DNA of 64,000 bases, from contig NZ_JAVDYG010000001.1 of the NCBI RefSeq assembly GCF_031458325.1, positions 1,364,001 through 1,428,000 on the forward strand, given 5' to 3'. This document shows, piece by piece, positions 44,281 to 53,347 of this stretch; within the stretch, counting starts at the first letter, position 1, and the number at the start of each line of letters is the position of its first letter. The notes under the pieces were generated by a model. The model was not told the DNA's origin. It was given only the letters and a program-made list of their open reading frames with translations, and ran no database searches. The DNA comes from Nocardioides marmoribigeumensis (GTDB taxonomy: Bacteria > Actinomycetota > Actinomycetes > Propionibacteriales > Nocardioidaceae). Made by a program: the position numbers and the translations under genes.

Positions 44281-45649
44281 CGCGGTGTCGGCGGCGCGTG
44301 AGGTCGAGCGGGCCGAGGCGCGGGAGCGGGTCCGCGCGGCGACCCGCACGCTGCTGCACGACCTCGTCAGGGTGGGGGTCGCGCACCTGTCCCCCGACGC
44401 CCGGCAGCGCGTCGAGACGACCGCGCTCTGGGCCCAGTCGGCCGACTACTGGCGGCTGGCCGACCTGCTGCGCCGCGTCGAGGACCAGGCCGAGCTGCTG
44501 CTGACCCGGTCCTCCCGCGGCGACGAGCGGACCCTGCTCGACCTGGTCGCCCTGGCGGCTGCGCTCGTCGACGCGCTCGACGCCTCCCCCGACGAGCCCC
44601 GGCTGGTCGGCAGCGCCCGGCAGCGCTACGAGCCGGTGTCGGGCATCGACCTGGTCGGGCTCGGCGGCATGGCGTGGGCGCGCACCGGCTACGTCGGGCT
44701 CACGTGCCTCTTCTGGCAGCCCGACGAGCTGCGCTTCCTGTCCTGGACCGACGCCCGTCCCGACTCGATGTGGGGCTTCGACGCCCGCAAGAGGTATGAC
44801 GCCTACGGCCCGTGGACGGGTCTGGGCAGCCCCCGCCGGGCCACGGGCCGCGGGGTGTTCCTCGAGGACGCCCGGATCAGCGAGCAGGGCCGCATCTCGG
44901 GGGTCGAGGCCACCCAGGCCCGGATGGGGCCGGGCCGCGGCCGGCTCCGCACCCTCGACGTCGTGTCGCGGTGGGCCGAGCTCGGCCGCCGCGAGCACCG
45001 GTCGCTGCTCGACCCCGGCAACCCCCTGCTGGAGTGGGCCGTCCTCCGGCCCGACGAGGTCGGTCCGGCCCGCTTCGACCCCGTGCGCCAGGTGGTGCGC
45101 CGCGAGCTGGTCGACGAGGCCGGCGACGTGCTGCCGCTCGAGCTGCGATGGACCCCGGCGACCGCGCACGCCGTGGCCCGGGTGGAGGGGCTCGACCTCC
45201 CCGAGGGCGCGTGGCTGGTCTGCCGGGTCCCCCGCACCTCGGCCGGGTTCGTGGCCGAGCCGCTGTCCGTCGTACTCCCCGACGAGGGGCGGGTCGACTG
45301 CCTGCACTTCGACGACGCACCAGGCGCCGAGCAGGTGCGCGAGCGCCGCAGCCAGGTCGGCCCGGACCCGGACGACGAGCCGGAGACCGAGGTCGAGGCG
45401 CGTGACCGGCTGCGTTCGGGGCTGCCCCGGCCCGCCCAGGTGCTCGACGCCTGGCTGGTGCGCCAGCTCGAGCGGGGCACGGGCGCGACCGCGGCCGGCC
45501 TGCTCCGGGCGACGCTCGACGCCCACCACCGGGAGTGCCGCGCGGTCGGCCTGTCGGTCTACCCGGTCGTGGGCGCGGACGCCGACCCCGCGCAGGCGCT
45601 GCTGCGCTCGCTGCACGTGACCCGCCAGCTGGCCCAGGTCCTGGCCTGA
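44276..45649 (+). CDS. Uncharacterised protein of the MoxR–DUF5682–VWA cluster
   Basis: A 457-residue, soluble protein rich in Arg, Glu and Ala. No motif I can assign: there is no SWIM-type CxC...CxH pattern, although SWIM-zinc-finger proteins commonly accompany this gene set elsewhere. Recognisable landmarks are SGIDLVGLGGMAWART, FWQPDELRFLSWTDARPDSM and a C-terminal PAQVLDAWLVRQLERG segment. The GTG start is preceded by GAGGTG, one half of the local duplication. Position, same strand and tight spacing make it the fourth member of the module. Function unknown. Confidence 0.6.
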   Translation: MSAVSAAREVERAEARERVRAATRTLLHDLVRVGVAHLSPDARQRVETTALWAQSADYWRLADLLRRVEDQAELLLTRSSRGDERTLLDLVALAAALVDALDASPDEPRLVGSARQRYEPVSGIDLVGLGGMAWARTGYVGLTCLFWQPDELRFLSWTDARPDSMWGFDARKRYDAYGPWTGLGSPRRATGRGVFLEDARISEQGRISGVEATQARMGPGRGRLRTLDVVSRWAELGRREHRSLLDPGNPLLEWAVLRPDEVGPARFDPVRQVVRRELVDEAGDVLPLELRWTPATAHAVARVEGLDLPEGAWLVCRVPRTSAGFVAEPLSVVLPDEGRVDCLHFDDAPGAEQVRERRSQVGPDPDDEPETEVEARDRLRSGLPRPAQVLDAWLVRQLERGTGATAAGLLRATLDAHHRECRAVGLSVYPVVGADADPAQALLRSLHVTRQLAQVLA

Positions 45650-45655
45650 GCGCAC

Positions 45656-45672
45656 CGGACCTGATCGGTCCG
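45656..45672 (+). terminator. Weak terminator-like hairpin
   Basis: CGGACC pairs with GGTCCG across the five-base loop TGATC, seven bases after the last gene of the MoxR module. No U tract; possible terminator before the next promoter. Confidence 0.4.
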
Positions 45673-45697
45673 TGGCGGAAAAGGTGACCCCGGGCCC

Positions 45698-45766
45698 TTG
45701 ACGCGGTGTGGTCCGCACCACAGACTCAGTGCATCGTCACCGGGCAGATGAATATTTATCACTCAT
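45698..45766 (+). promoter_or_regulatory. Promoter and TGAATA operator of the first catabolic operon
   Basis: TTGACG at 45698–45703 and CAGACT at 45721–45726 (spacer 17) form a sigma-A-type promoter. TGAATATTTATCACTCAT follows at 45749–45766, about 16 bases after the expected start site, and matches the element at two other promoters of this region. A GATGA...TCATC inverted repeat spans it. Confidence 0.55.
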
Positions 45767-45792
45767 CGCCCCCGCCAGTGCCAGGAGGACCC

Positions 45793-47025
45793 ATGCCGGA
45801 GTACAACGTCGAGCCCTTCACCATCCACATCCCCGACGAGGACCTCGCCGACCTGCGGGAGCGCCTGGAGCGGACCCGCTTCCCCGACGACTTCGCCAAC
45901 GACGACTGGTCCTACGGCTACAACACCGACTACCACCGCGAGATGGTGCGCTACTGGCTCGAGGAGTACGACTGGCGTGACGTCGAGCGCCGGATGAACG
46001 AGCTCCCCCACTTCAAGGTCGACCTGATGGGGGTCCCGCTGCACTTCATCCACGTCAAGGGCAAGGGCGACAACCCGATGCCGCTGCTGCTGCACCACGG
46101 CTGGCCCTGGACCTTCTGGGACGTCCGCAAGATCATCGGCCCCCTGACCGACCCCGAGGCCCACGGCCTCGACGGGGCCGACTCCTTCGACGTCGTGCTC
46201 ATCTCGCTGCCCGGCTACGGCTTCTCCTCGCCGCTGCGCGAGACCGGCTGGAACTGGTGGCGCACCGCCGACCTCGAGAACACCCTGATGAAGGACGTCC
46301 TCGGCTACGAGAAGTACGCCACCGCCGGCGGCGACTGGGGCGCGCTGGTCGCCCAGCAGCACGGCCACAAGTACGAGGACGACGTCATCGGCGTCTACAC
46401 CCACTTCCCCGCGCAGATGAGCCACTACCTGCCGACCCACCCCGACCAGCCGCCGGGCGTCGAGTTCGACCCGCACCTCGGTCTCCCTGCCGAGAGCGAG
46501 TACGGCGAGGGCGAGGAGGGCTGGTTCGAGCGCGGCAAGCTCTTCGTGGAGAACGAGAGCGGCTACGGCGAGATCCAGCTGACCAAGCCGCAGACCCTCG
46601 CGGCCCTGGTCGCGGACTCCCCCGCCGGCCAGCTGGCCTGGATCACCGAGAAGCGCTACTTCTGGGGCCTCGCCGAGCGGGGCACCGGCACCGAGGCCTT
46701 CGAGAAGGTCTGGCCCAAGGAGGACCTGGTCACCACGGCGGCGGTCTACTTCCTCACCGGCACCGGCGGCACGTCCTCGCGCTACTACTACGAGTGCCGC
46801 AACAACCCCTGGAAGCCCTCGCACGACCGGTTCCCGGTGGTGGGCGTGCCCACGGCCATCGGCATCTACCCCGGCGAGATCTACAAGCCGCCGATGAGCT
46901 GGACCGAGAAGTACTTCAACCTCCACCAGTACCGCGTGCACGACGACGGCGGTCACTTCGCCCCGCTCGAGGTGCCGAAGACCTACGTCGACGACGTCTC
47001 GACGTTCTTCCGCCAGTTCCGCTGA
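45793..47025 (+). CDS. Epoxide hydrolase-family protein (EHN + alpha/beta hydrolase)
   Basis: A 410-residue protein with the N-terminal EHN domain (PFTIHIPDEDLADLRERLER...) of microsomal-type epoxide hydrolases, followed by an alpha/beta-hydrolase domain: oxyanion motif LLLHHGWPWTFWD, nucleophile Asp181 in GGDWGALVAQ, lid region with Tyr residues, and catalytic His388 in DDGGHFAPLE. The ATG is fixed by AGGAGG at 45783. It opens an operon with a G1P-dehydrogenase-like protein, a kinase and a phosphatase. True epoxide substrate is not implied by the context; it may hydrolyse an ester or related group of the imported compound. Confidence 0.87.
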   Translation: MPEYNVEPFTIHIPDEDLADLRERLERTRFPDDFANDDWSYGYNTDYHREMVRYWLEEYDWRDVERRMNELPHFKVDLMGVPLHFIHVKGKGDNPMPLLLHHGWPWTFWDVRKIIGPLTDPEAHGLDGADSFDVVLISLPGYGFSSPLRETGWNWWRTADLENTLMKDVLGYEKYATAGGDWGALVAQQHGHKYEDDVIGVYTHFPAQMSHYLPTHPDQPPGVEFDPHLGLPAESEYGEGEEGWFERGKLFVENESGYGEIQLTKPQTLAALVADSPAGQLAWITEKRYFWGLAERGTGTEAFEKVWPKEDLVTTAAVYFLTGTGGTSSRYYYECRNNPWKPSHDRFPVVGVPTAIGIYPGEIYKPPMSWTEKYFNLHQYRVHDDGGHFAPLEVPKTYVDDVSTFFRQFR

Positions 47026-47048
47026 CCGCCCCCACAAGGAGCACCCCC

Positions 47049-48518
47049 GTGCCTGCCTCCTCCCCCGCGGTCGAGTCCGTCGACGTCGGGACCCTGCTCG
47101 CCGAGGTCGACCCCGACGGCACCACCGCGCCGTGCCGCCTGCGCAGCCTGCTGCTCGGCGACGTCGTCGACGAGGTCGTCGCCACCGTCGGCGAGCTGCT
47201 CGGCGGGGTCACGTCCGGGGCCCGGGTCGTGCTGCTCGTCGACGCGGTCCCCATCCTGCGCGACGGGACGGACCTCAAGGAGGCCGTCGCCGCGCGGTTG
47301 GGGCAGGACCACGACGTGGTCGTCAGGGTCCTCGACGACGGCTCCCCGGAGCTGCACGTCGTGGACGAGGTCCTCGATCGCGCGACGTCGGCGGTCACCG
47401 GCGCCGATGCCGTGGTCGCCCTCGGGGGCGGCACGATCAGCGACATCGGCAAGGTGGCGGTCGCCCGCGCTCGCGGCGAGGGCGCGCGCCCGGTGCTGCT
47501 GACCCTGCAGACCGCCGCCTCGGTCGACGGCTACACCGACGACGTCTCGGTGGTCCTCCGGGGCGGGGTCAAGCGCACCGTCCCGTCGTGCTGGCCGGAC
47601 GCCGTCCTCGCCGACTCGGTGACCATCGCCGGGGCGCCCGCGCGCATGAACAGCGCCGGGTTCGGCGAGATGACCTCGATGCTCGTCGCCCCCGCCGACT
47701 GGCGCCTGGCGGCCCTGGTCGGGGTCGACCCGACCTTCCAGGAGGGACCCGTCCGGCTCCTGGGCCGCCTCGGCGCCGACCTCGGGTCCTTCAGCCACGG
47801 CGTGGCCGCGGCCGACCCCGACGCCGTCGCGCAGCTCACCCGCGCCCTCGCGCTGCGGGGCATCGCCACCGGGATCGCCGGCACCACCGCCGTGCTGTCC
47901 GGCATGGAGCACCTGGTCAGCCACATGCTCGACCAGCACCACAGCCAGCACCACCTGCCGATGGGGCTGCACGGCGCCCAGGTGGGGGTCGCCTCCGTCG
48001 TCGCCGCCGCGGCCTGGGAGATGCTCGTCGAGCGGCTCGACGCGGGCCGACCGGCCGACGTGCGGGTCGACCACCTGCAGCCCGACGCCGCTCGCGCTCG
48101 GGTCGAGAGCGCCTTCGGCCACCTCGACGAGGAGGGCCGGGTCGCCGCGGAGTGCCTGGCCGACTACGGCAAGAAGGCCACCACGATCACCGCGCACCTG
48201 GACGACGTACGCCGGCTGCTGGCCGCCTGGTCCGACCACCGCGCCGACCTGACCCGGCTGCTCACGCCGTCCTCCGAGATCGCCGCCGGGCTCCGCGCCG
48301 CGGGCACCGCGGTGACGTTCGAGGAGCTCGACCCCCGGGTCGGGCCGGAGCTCGCACGCTGGGCGGTGGAGAGCTGCGCCCTGATGCGCAACCGCTTCAC
48401 GGTCGTCGACCTGCTCGACCTCCTCGGCTGGTGGGAGTCCGCCGACGTCGACGAGGTGATGGACCGTGCGGAGCGCGCCGTCGCGGCCGCCGACGCCATG
48501 GACAGGGTGGAGGCCTGA
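47049..48518 (+). CDS. sn-glycerol-1-phosphate dehydrogenase-like protein (AraM/EgsA family)
   Basis: A 489-residue member of the iron-containing alcohol dehydrogenase superfamily, G1P-dehydrogenase branch: NAD-binding ALGGGTISDIGKVAVARARG, TLQTAASVDGYTDD, and metal-binding His clusters in HLVSHMLDQHHSQHHLPMG. Family members reduce dihydroxyacetone phosphate to sn-glycerol-1-phosphate or act on other polyol phosphates. The C-terminal ~100 residues are a helical extension. The GTG start is set by AAGGAG seven bases upstream. In Bacillus subtilis the homologous araM sits with araB and araL; here the same three types occur in a different order, suggesting a polyol-phosphate role. Confidence 0.85.
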   Translation: MPASSPAVESVDVGTLLAEVDPDGTTAPCRLRSLLLGDVVDEVVATVGELLGGVTSGARVVLLVDAVPILRDGTDLKEAVAARLGQDHDVVVRVLDDGSPELHVVDEVLDRATSAVTGADAVVALGGGTISDIGKVAVARARGEGARPVLLTLQTAASVDGYTDDVSVVLRGGVKRTVPSCWPDAVLADSVTIAGAPARMNSAGFGEMTSMLVAPADWRLAALVGVDPTFQEGPVRLLGRLGADLGSFSHGVAAADPDAVAQLTRALALRGIATGIAGTTAVLSGMEHLVSHMLDQHHSQHHLPMGLHGAQVGVASVVAAAAWEMLVERLDAGRPADVRVDHLQPDAARARVESAFGHLDEEGRVAAECLADYGKKATTITAHLDDVRRLLAAWSDHRADLTRLLTPSSEIAAGLRAAGTAVTFEELDPRVGPELARWAVESCALMRNRFTVVDLLDLLGWWESADVDEVMDRAERAVAAADAMDRVEA

Positions 48519-48519
48519 G

Positions 48520-50031
48520 ATGAGCTACGACTACGTCATCGGCATCGACTGCTCGACGACCGCCGCCAAGGCCGTGGTGTGGAACGCCTGGGGCGAGGCG
48601 CTGTCTGAGGCCCGCGTCACCTTCGAGCTGATGCAGCCGCGACCCGGCTGGGGGGAGCAGAACGCCGAGGACTGGTGGGCCGCCACCGCCGGCGCCGTGC
48701 GCCGTGCGGTGCAGACCGTGGACGCCTCGCGCATCGGCGCGCTGTGCATCACCCACCAGCGCGAGTCCTTCGTGTGCGTCGACGACTCCGGGCACCCGCT
48801 GCGCCCGGCCATGCTGTGGCTGGACACCCGCGCGACGGCCGAGGTGGAGAAGCACGGCACCTCGGAGGTCCACCGGATCACCGGCAAGCCGCCGAACCCC
48901 ACGCCGGCCTGGTACAAGCTGCTCTGGCTGCTCGAGCACGAGCCCGACCTGTTCGACCGCCTCGACAAGGTCGTCGACGTGGCGGGCTTCCTGGCCCACC
49001 GCATGACGGGTCGGTGGGCCACGTCGTGGGCCAGCGCCGACCCGCTCGGCCTGGTCGACATGGCCACCTTCGACTACGACGACGGGTTGCTGGAGGCAGC
49101 GGGGCTGTCCCGCAGCCAGGTGCCCGAGCTGTGCGCCCCGGGCAGCGTCCTGGGCGAGCTCCGGCCCGAGGTGACCGCCCAGCTCGGGCTGCCCGCCGGC
49201 CTCCCGGTGGTCGCCGGCGTCGGTGACGGGCAGTCCGCGCAGCTCGGCACCGGCATCACCGAGCCCGGCCGCGCCTACCTCAACCTGGGCACCGGCATCG
49301 TGTCGGGCACGTTCAGCGAGACCTACTGCTACGGGAGGGAGTACCGCACCCTGGCGGCCGCCGTGCCCGGGGCCTACACGCTCGAGACGTTCATCGGCGG
49401 TGGGACGCACAACCTCAACTGGTTCGTCCAGAAGTTCAGCGGCGTGGACACACGTGCGCTCGGCCTCGACCTCACCCCCGAGCAGGTCCTCGAGACGGCG
49501 GCGGCCCAGCTCCCACCGGGCTCGGAGGGGCTGCTGGCGCTGCCCTACTGGACCGGCGCCCTCACGCCGTACTGGGACCACAACGCGCGCGGCGTGCTGC
49601 TGGGCCTGACCGGTGCGCACGGCAAGTCCCACGTCTACCGGGCGCTGCTGGAGGGCATCGCCTTCGAGCAGCGGTTCCTCACCTCGGGCGCCGAGGAGGC
49701 GCTGGGGGCGCCGGTCACCGACGTGATCGCGCTGGGTGGCGGGACCCGCAGCAGGGTGTGGTGCAAGATCATCGCCGACGTCATGCAACGCCGCGTCACC
49801 GTCGTCAAGGAGCCGGAGAGCACCTGCCTGGGATCGGGGATGCTCGCGGCGGCCGCCGTGGGCATCCACGAGTCGATCCCGGCCGCGGCGGCCGCGATGA
49901 GCGGCACGGCGAAGTCCTACGAGCCGGACCCGGTCAGGGCGCGCACCTACGACCGCCTCTACGAGGTCTACCGCGACATCTACCCCTCGACCCGCGACCT
50001 GTTCGCCCGTCTCGCCGAGGCGACCTCATGA
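48520..50031 (+). CDS. FGGY-family carbohydrate kinase
   Basis: A 503-residue kinase with the FGGY architecture: GIDCSTTAAKAVVWNAWGEA phosphate-1 strand, ITHQRESFVCVDDSG, MLWLDTRA, GVGDGQSAQLGTG with the catalytic Asp, and ALGGGTRSRVWCKIIADVMQ in the C-terminal domain. Such kinases phosphorylate xylulose, erythritol, ribulose, autoinducer-2 and related compounds; sequence alone does not choose. ATG 48520 follows GGTGGAGG. It is the likely first enzyme acting on the imported solute. Confidence 0.9.
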   Translation: MSYDYVIGIDCSTTAAKAVVWNAWGEALSEARVTFELMQPRPGWGEQNAEDWWAATAGAVRRAVQTVDASRIGALCITHQRESFVCVDDSGHPLRPAMLWLDTRATAEVEKHGTSEVHRITGKPPNPTPAWYKLLWLLEHEPDLFDRLDKVVDVAGFLAHRMTGRWATSWASADPLGLVDMATFDYDDGLLEAAGLSRSQVPELCAPGSVLGELRPEVTAQLGLPAGLPVVAGVGDGQSAQLGTGITEPGRAYLNLGTGIVSGTFSETYCYGREYRTLAAAVPGAYTLETFIGGGTHNLNWFVQKFSGVDTRALGLDLTPEQVLETAAAQLPPGSEGLLALPYWTGALTPYWDHNARGVLLGLTGAHGKSHVYRALLEGIAFEQRFLTSGAEEALGAPVTDVIALGGGTRSRVWCKIIADVMQRRVTVVKEPESTCLGSGMLAAAAVGIHESIPAAAAAMSGTAKSYEPDPVRARTYDRLYEVYRDIYPSTRDLFARLAEATS

Positions 50032-50864
50032 CCGCGACCCCGGTGCGCCCCGGCGTACGACGGCGTGCCGAGCGGCTCTACGACGGCTACCTGTTCGACC
50101 TCGACGGCACGATCTACCTCGGCGACACGCTCCTGCCGGGCGCCTTCGAGCTGGTCACGCGGCTGCGCGAGGCGGGCCGGGAGACGCTCTTCCTCAGCAA
50201 CAACCCCACGCGCGACCCGCAGATGTACGCCGACAAGCTCGGCCGACTGGGCCTGCCCACCCCCGTGGATCGCATCGTCAACCCGGTCGTCACCATGGCG
50301 GCCTGGATCTCGCAGGAGATGCCCGGGGCGACGGTGTTCGTCATCGGCGAGGAGCCGCTGACCCGCGCGATCCGGGCGACCGGCTGCCGGATCTCGGAGG
50401 ACCCTGCGGAGATCGACCTGGTCGTGGCCAGTTATGACCGCGGGTTCGACTACCGCAAGCTCCAGATCGCCTTCGACGCGCTCTGGCAGCACGGCCGGGC
50501 GCGCCTGGTCGCGACCAACCCGGACGCCTACTGCCCGTTCCCAGGAGGCCGGGGAGAGCCGGACGCGGCGGCGATCATCGCGGCCGTCGAGGCGTGCACC
50601 GGCAGACGGTGCGAGATCAACGTCGGCAAGCCCGACCCCCTCATGCTGCACACCGCGCTGGGCGCCATCGGGCTGCCCGGCGAGTCGTGCGTCATGGTCG
50701 GCGACCGCCTCTACACCGACATCGCCATGGCCGTCGACGCCGGCATCCCGTCGGCCCTGGTCCTGACCGGGGAGAGCACGCCCGAGATGGTCGAGCAGCT
50801 CCCCGAGGACCGCCGTCCCACGCTTGTGCTGGATCGCATCGACCACCTGCTCCCACCCGTCTGA
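50028..50864 (+). CDS. HAD-IIA sugar phosphatase (AraL/NagD-like)
   Basis: A 278-residue HAD hydrolase, subclass IIA: nucleophile motif DLDGTIYLGD with Asp24 and Asp26, SNNPTRDP (motif II Ser/Thr), a C2 cap, and NVGKPDPLM ... MVGDRLYTDIAMAVDAG (motifs III/IV). AraL of B. subtilis, a relative in an arabinose operon, removes phosphate from sugar phosphates that accumulate by accident. It overlaps the kinase gene by four bases (ATGA), so kinase and phosphatase are made together, fitting a damage-control role. It is followed by a strong terminator hairpin. Confidence 0.87.
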   Translation: MTATPVRPGVRRRAERLYDGYLFDLDGTIYLGDTLLPGAFELVTRLREAGRETLFLSNNPTRDPQMYADKLGRLGLPTPVDRIVNPVVTMAAWISQEMPGATVFVIGEEPLTRAIRATGCRISEDPAEIDLVVASYDRGFDYRKLQIAFDALWQHGRARLVATNPDAYCPFPGGRGEPDAAAIIAAVEACTGRRCEINVGKPDPLMLHTALGAIGLPGESCVMVGDRLYTDIAMAVDAGIPSALVLTGESTPEMVEQLPEDRRPTLVLDRIDHLLPPV

Positions 50865-50872
50865 GCCCTCCC

Positions 50873-50913
50873 CCGAGCACCCGGCCGTCCCGCGAGGACC
50901 GCCGGGTGCTCGG
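50873..50913 (+). terminator. Terminator hairpin after the first catabolic operon
   Basis: CCGAGCACCCGGC at 50873–50885 pairs perfectly with 50901–50913; the 15-base loop has its own GTCC/GGAC pairing. It begins nine bases after the phosphatase stop. Confidence 0.85.
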
Positions 50914-50964
50914 CGTGCTCCGAGGCCGGGTCCCCGAGGCCCGGGACCCAGGTCACCACTTCGA

Positions 50965-51066
50965 TTCAGGTCTTGAATAAATCCGCACGTGACCCTTGAC
51001 ACATCGGATGACGCGGGCGAACACTAGGTGACATCCCGATTCGGCATCTGAATATTGATGCAAAGG
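50965..51066 (+). promoter_or_regulatory. Promoter of the ABC transporter operon with two TGAATA operators
   Basis: TTGACA at 50996–51001 is a consensus -35; a -10 near 51019–51025 is weak. Two copies of ATTC-N7-GAAT bracket it: ATTCAGGTCTTGAAT at 50965–50979 and ATTCGGCATCTGAAT at 51040–51054. The downstream copy continues as TGAATATTGATG and lies about 53 bases from the -35, almost as at the first operon. Confidence 0.6.
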
Positions 51067-51097
51067 CTCCTCAGGAGCCCGACCCCCAGGAGTCCTC

Positions 51098-52234
51098 ATG
51101 TCCCTCACCAAGAGCCGCCGGCGCACGCTGGCCGCCGCGGTCGCGGCGAGCACGGTGCTCGCCCTGACCAGCGCCTGCTCCACCACCTCGAGCGGGGGTG
51201 CGGCCGGCAAGCCCATCGACAAGAAGGACCTCGTGATCGTCGCCTCGGTGATCAACACGACGAACCCCTACTTCGCCTCCAACATCGAGGGCGCCAAGCT
51301 GCTCGGCAAGAAGCTCGACATCCCGGTCAAGATCGTCGACTCCGAGGGCTCCTCGCAGAAGGAGATCTCGAAGATCCAGGCCATCCTGGCGCAGGGCAAG
51401 AAGGCCATCGTCTTCGTCAACACCGTCGCCAGCTCCGACGTCCCGCCGATCATCAACTCCTGCAAGCAGGCCGGCGCCTACTGCACGATCTGGTGGAACA
51501 AGCCCGACGACTACGAGCCCTGGGACCAGGGCAACAACTTCGTCGCCTTCCAGAAGCACGGCGGCGTCGACAGCGGCCGCTGCACCGCCAGCACGCTGGC
51601 CGAGGCCATCGGCACCGGCGGCATCCTCGCCCTGGGCGGCGTCCAGGACAGCACCACCAGCCAGACCCGCGTCGCCGGGCTCAAGGACGAGCTCAAGAAG
51701 TACCCGAACGTCGACCTGCTCGAGGTGCGCCCGGCCAACTGGGACCCGCAGCTGGCCTTCCAGGAGACCCAGAGCGCGATCGCGAAGTACGGCGACAAGA
51801 TCAAGGGCATCTGGGCCGCCGACGACGGCATGATCATCGGCGCCAAGGAGGCCGTCGACAAGTCCGAGCTCAAGGGCAAGGTCAAGTTCTCCTCCGACGG
51901 CCTCTACCCGCCGGTCATCGACGTCATGAAGCAGAAGGACAACCCGATCGTCGGCGAGACCTTCCACCGCGGCTACATGGCCTCCTCCATCGGTCTCTAC
52001 ACCGCCTACCTCGCCGCCACCGGCAAGATCGACCCCTCGAAGCTGCCGCACGAGAAGCGGGACAGCCTCTTCAAGATCAGCTGTGTCACCCCGGAGAACC
52101 TGGCCGACTACACGAAGTACGACACCCAGGCCTACAAGGACCAGTTCATCGACGGCCTGATCAAGAACGGCCCCTGGGACGCCCAGCCCGTCCCGCTCGT
52201 GGGCGGCGGCCCCGAGAAGCTGCCCAACAGCTGA
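51098..52234 (+). CDS. Sugar-type ABC transporter substrate-binding lipoprotein
   Basis: A 378-residue binding protein of the ribose/autoinducer type (Peripla_BP_4). The signal peptide ends in a lipobox (ALTSAC), so it is membrane-tethered. LVIVASVINTTNPYFASNI, FVNTVASSDVPPIINSCKQAG, and GIWAADDGMIIGAKEAVDK are the typical hinge and ligand-lobe strands. AGGAG five bases upstream fixes the ATG. It heads an operon with two permeases and one ATPase. The ligand is unknown; the bound type in this family is usually a monosaccharide, polyol or furanosyl compound. Confidence 0.9.
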   Translation: MSLTKSRRRTLAAAVAASTVLALTSACSTTSSGGAAGKPIDKKDLVIVASVINTTNPYFASNIEGAKLLGKKLDIPVKIVDSEGSSQKEISKIQAILAQGKKAIVFVNTVASSDVPPIINSCKQAGAYCTIWWNKPDDYEPWDQGNNFVAFQKHGGVDSGRCTASTLAEAIGTGGILALGGVQDSTTSQTRVAGLKDELKKYPNVDLLEVRPANWDPQLAFQETQSAIAKYGDKIKGIWAADDGMIIGAKEAVDKSELKGKVKFSSDGLYPPVIDVMKQKDNPIVGETFHRGYMASSIGLYTAYLAATGKIDPSKLPHEKRDSLFKISCVTPENLADYTKYDTQAYKDQFIDGLIKNGPWDAQPVPLVGGGPEKLPNS

Positions 52235-52315
52235 CCACACGTCGGCTGGTCGCACGTCCCCCTCGACGTGCGGCCAGCCGGCCCCTCCCCCTCCACTCGC
52301 CACCAAGGGAAAGCC

Positions 52316-53347
52316 ATGACCGACACCAACACCAGGCTCGCGCCGCCGCCGCGGCAGGAGACGAGCCACACCACTGCCCAGCCACGCAGGAGGTTCGACC
52401 TCCGTCAGGGCGGCGAGGTCTTCGCCCTGGTCCTGCTCGTCGTGGTCTTCACCCTGATCAACCCCGACTCGTTCCTCACCGTCGTCAACGTGCAGACGAT
52501 GCTGGACCAGGCCTCGACCCCGCTGATCATCGGCGTGGGAGCGACCCTGGTGATCCTGCTCGGCTGCATCGACCTGTCGGTCGAGGGCCTGATGAGCGCC
52601 TGCGGCCTCGCCTTCGTCCTCCTGTCGGCCAACAGCCGTGACACCGCCGACCTCGGCGCCTGGGCCATCCTCATCGGCGTCCTCCTCGGCGCGGCCCTCG
52701 GCCTGGCCAACGGTCTCGTGCACACCGTGCTCAAGATCCCCTCGTTCATCGTCACGCTCGGCATGGGCTTCGTCGGCTTCGGCATCGCGACCCTGCTCTT
52801 CGGCGACTCCCAGCTGCCCTTCCTCAAGAGCAACGGCCTCAAGGACTGGCCCACCGACAAGCTGCTCGGCCTGACCCACTCCTTCTGGCTCGCCGCCCTC
52901 GTCGTGGCGGTCGGCCTGGTCGTCACCCGCTTCACCAAGCTGGGCCGCTACACCTACGCGATCGGCAACAGCGAGCCGATCGCCCGCGACAACGGTGTCG
53001 CCGTGGCGCGCTACAAGGTGGCGGTGTTCACCATCGCGGGCGCCTGCAGCGGCCTGGCCGGCGTGCTCACCACCATGCAGCTCGGATCGGCACCCGCCCG
53101 CATCGGCATCGGGATGCTCTTCCTCACCATCGCCGCCGTCGTGATCGGTGGCACCTCCCTCGGAGGCGGCAAGGGCGGCATCTTCCGCACCACCATCGGC
53201 GTCCTGATGCTCACCGTCATCAACAACGGGCTCATCCAGTCCGACGTCAGCCCCAACGTCCAGACCGCCGTGTCCGGCGGGGTCCTCGTGCTCGCGATCG
53301 TCGCGGCGTCGTGGCCCCACCGCAGTCGCCTGAGGATCATGAAATGA
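52316..53347 (+). CDS. Sugar ABC transporter permease (RbsC family), first
   Basis: A 343-residue membrane protein with about eight to ten helices and the BPD_transp_2 loop AVARYKVAVFTIAGACSGLAG, plus LVILLGCIDLSVEG typical of ribose/AI-2 permeases. It differs clearly in sequence from the second permease of the operon, so the channel is probably a heterodimer, as in LsrC/LsrD or RhaP/RhaQ. ATG 52316 lies 82 bases after the binding-protein stop. Its stop overlaps the ATPase start (ATGA). Confidence 0.9.
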   Translation: MTDTNTRLAPPPRQETSHTTAQPRRRFDLRQGGEVFALVLLVVVFTLINPDSFLTVVNVQTMLDQASTPLIIGVGATLVILLGCIDLSVEGLMSACGLAFVLLSANSRDTADLGAWAILIGVLLGAALGLANGLVHTVLKIPSFIVTLGMGFVGFGIATLLFGDSQLPFLKSNGLKDWPTDKLLGLTHSFWLAALVVAVGLVVTRFTKLGRYTYAIGNSEPIARDNGVAVARYKVAVFTIAGACSGLAGVLTTMQLGSAPARIGIGMLFLTIAAVVIGGTSLGGGKGGIFRTTIGVLMLTVINNGLIQSDVSPNVQTAVSGGVLVLAIVAASWPHRSRLRIMK

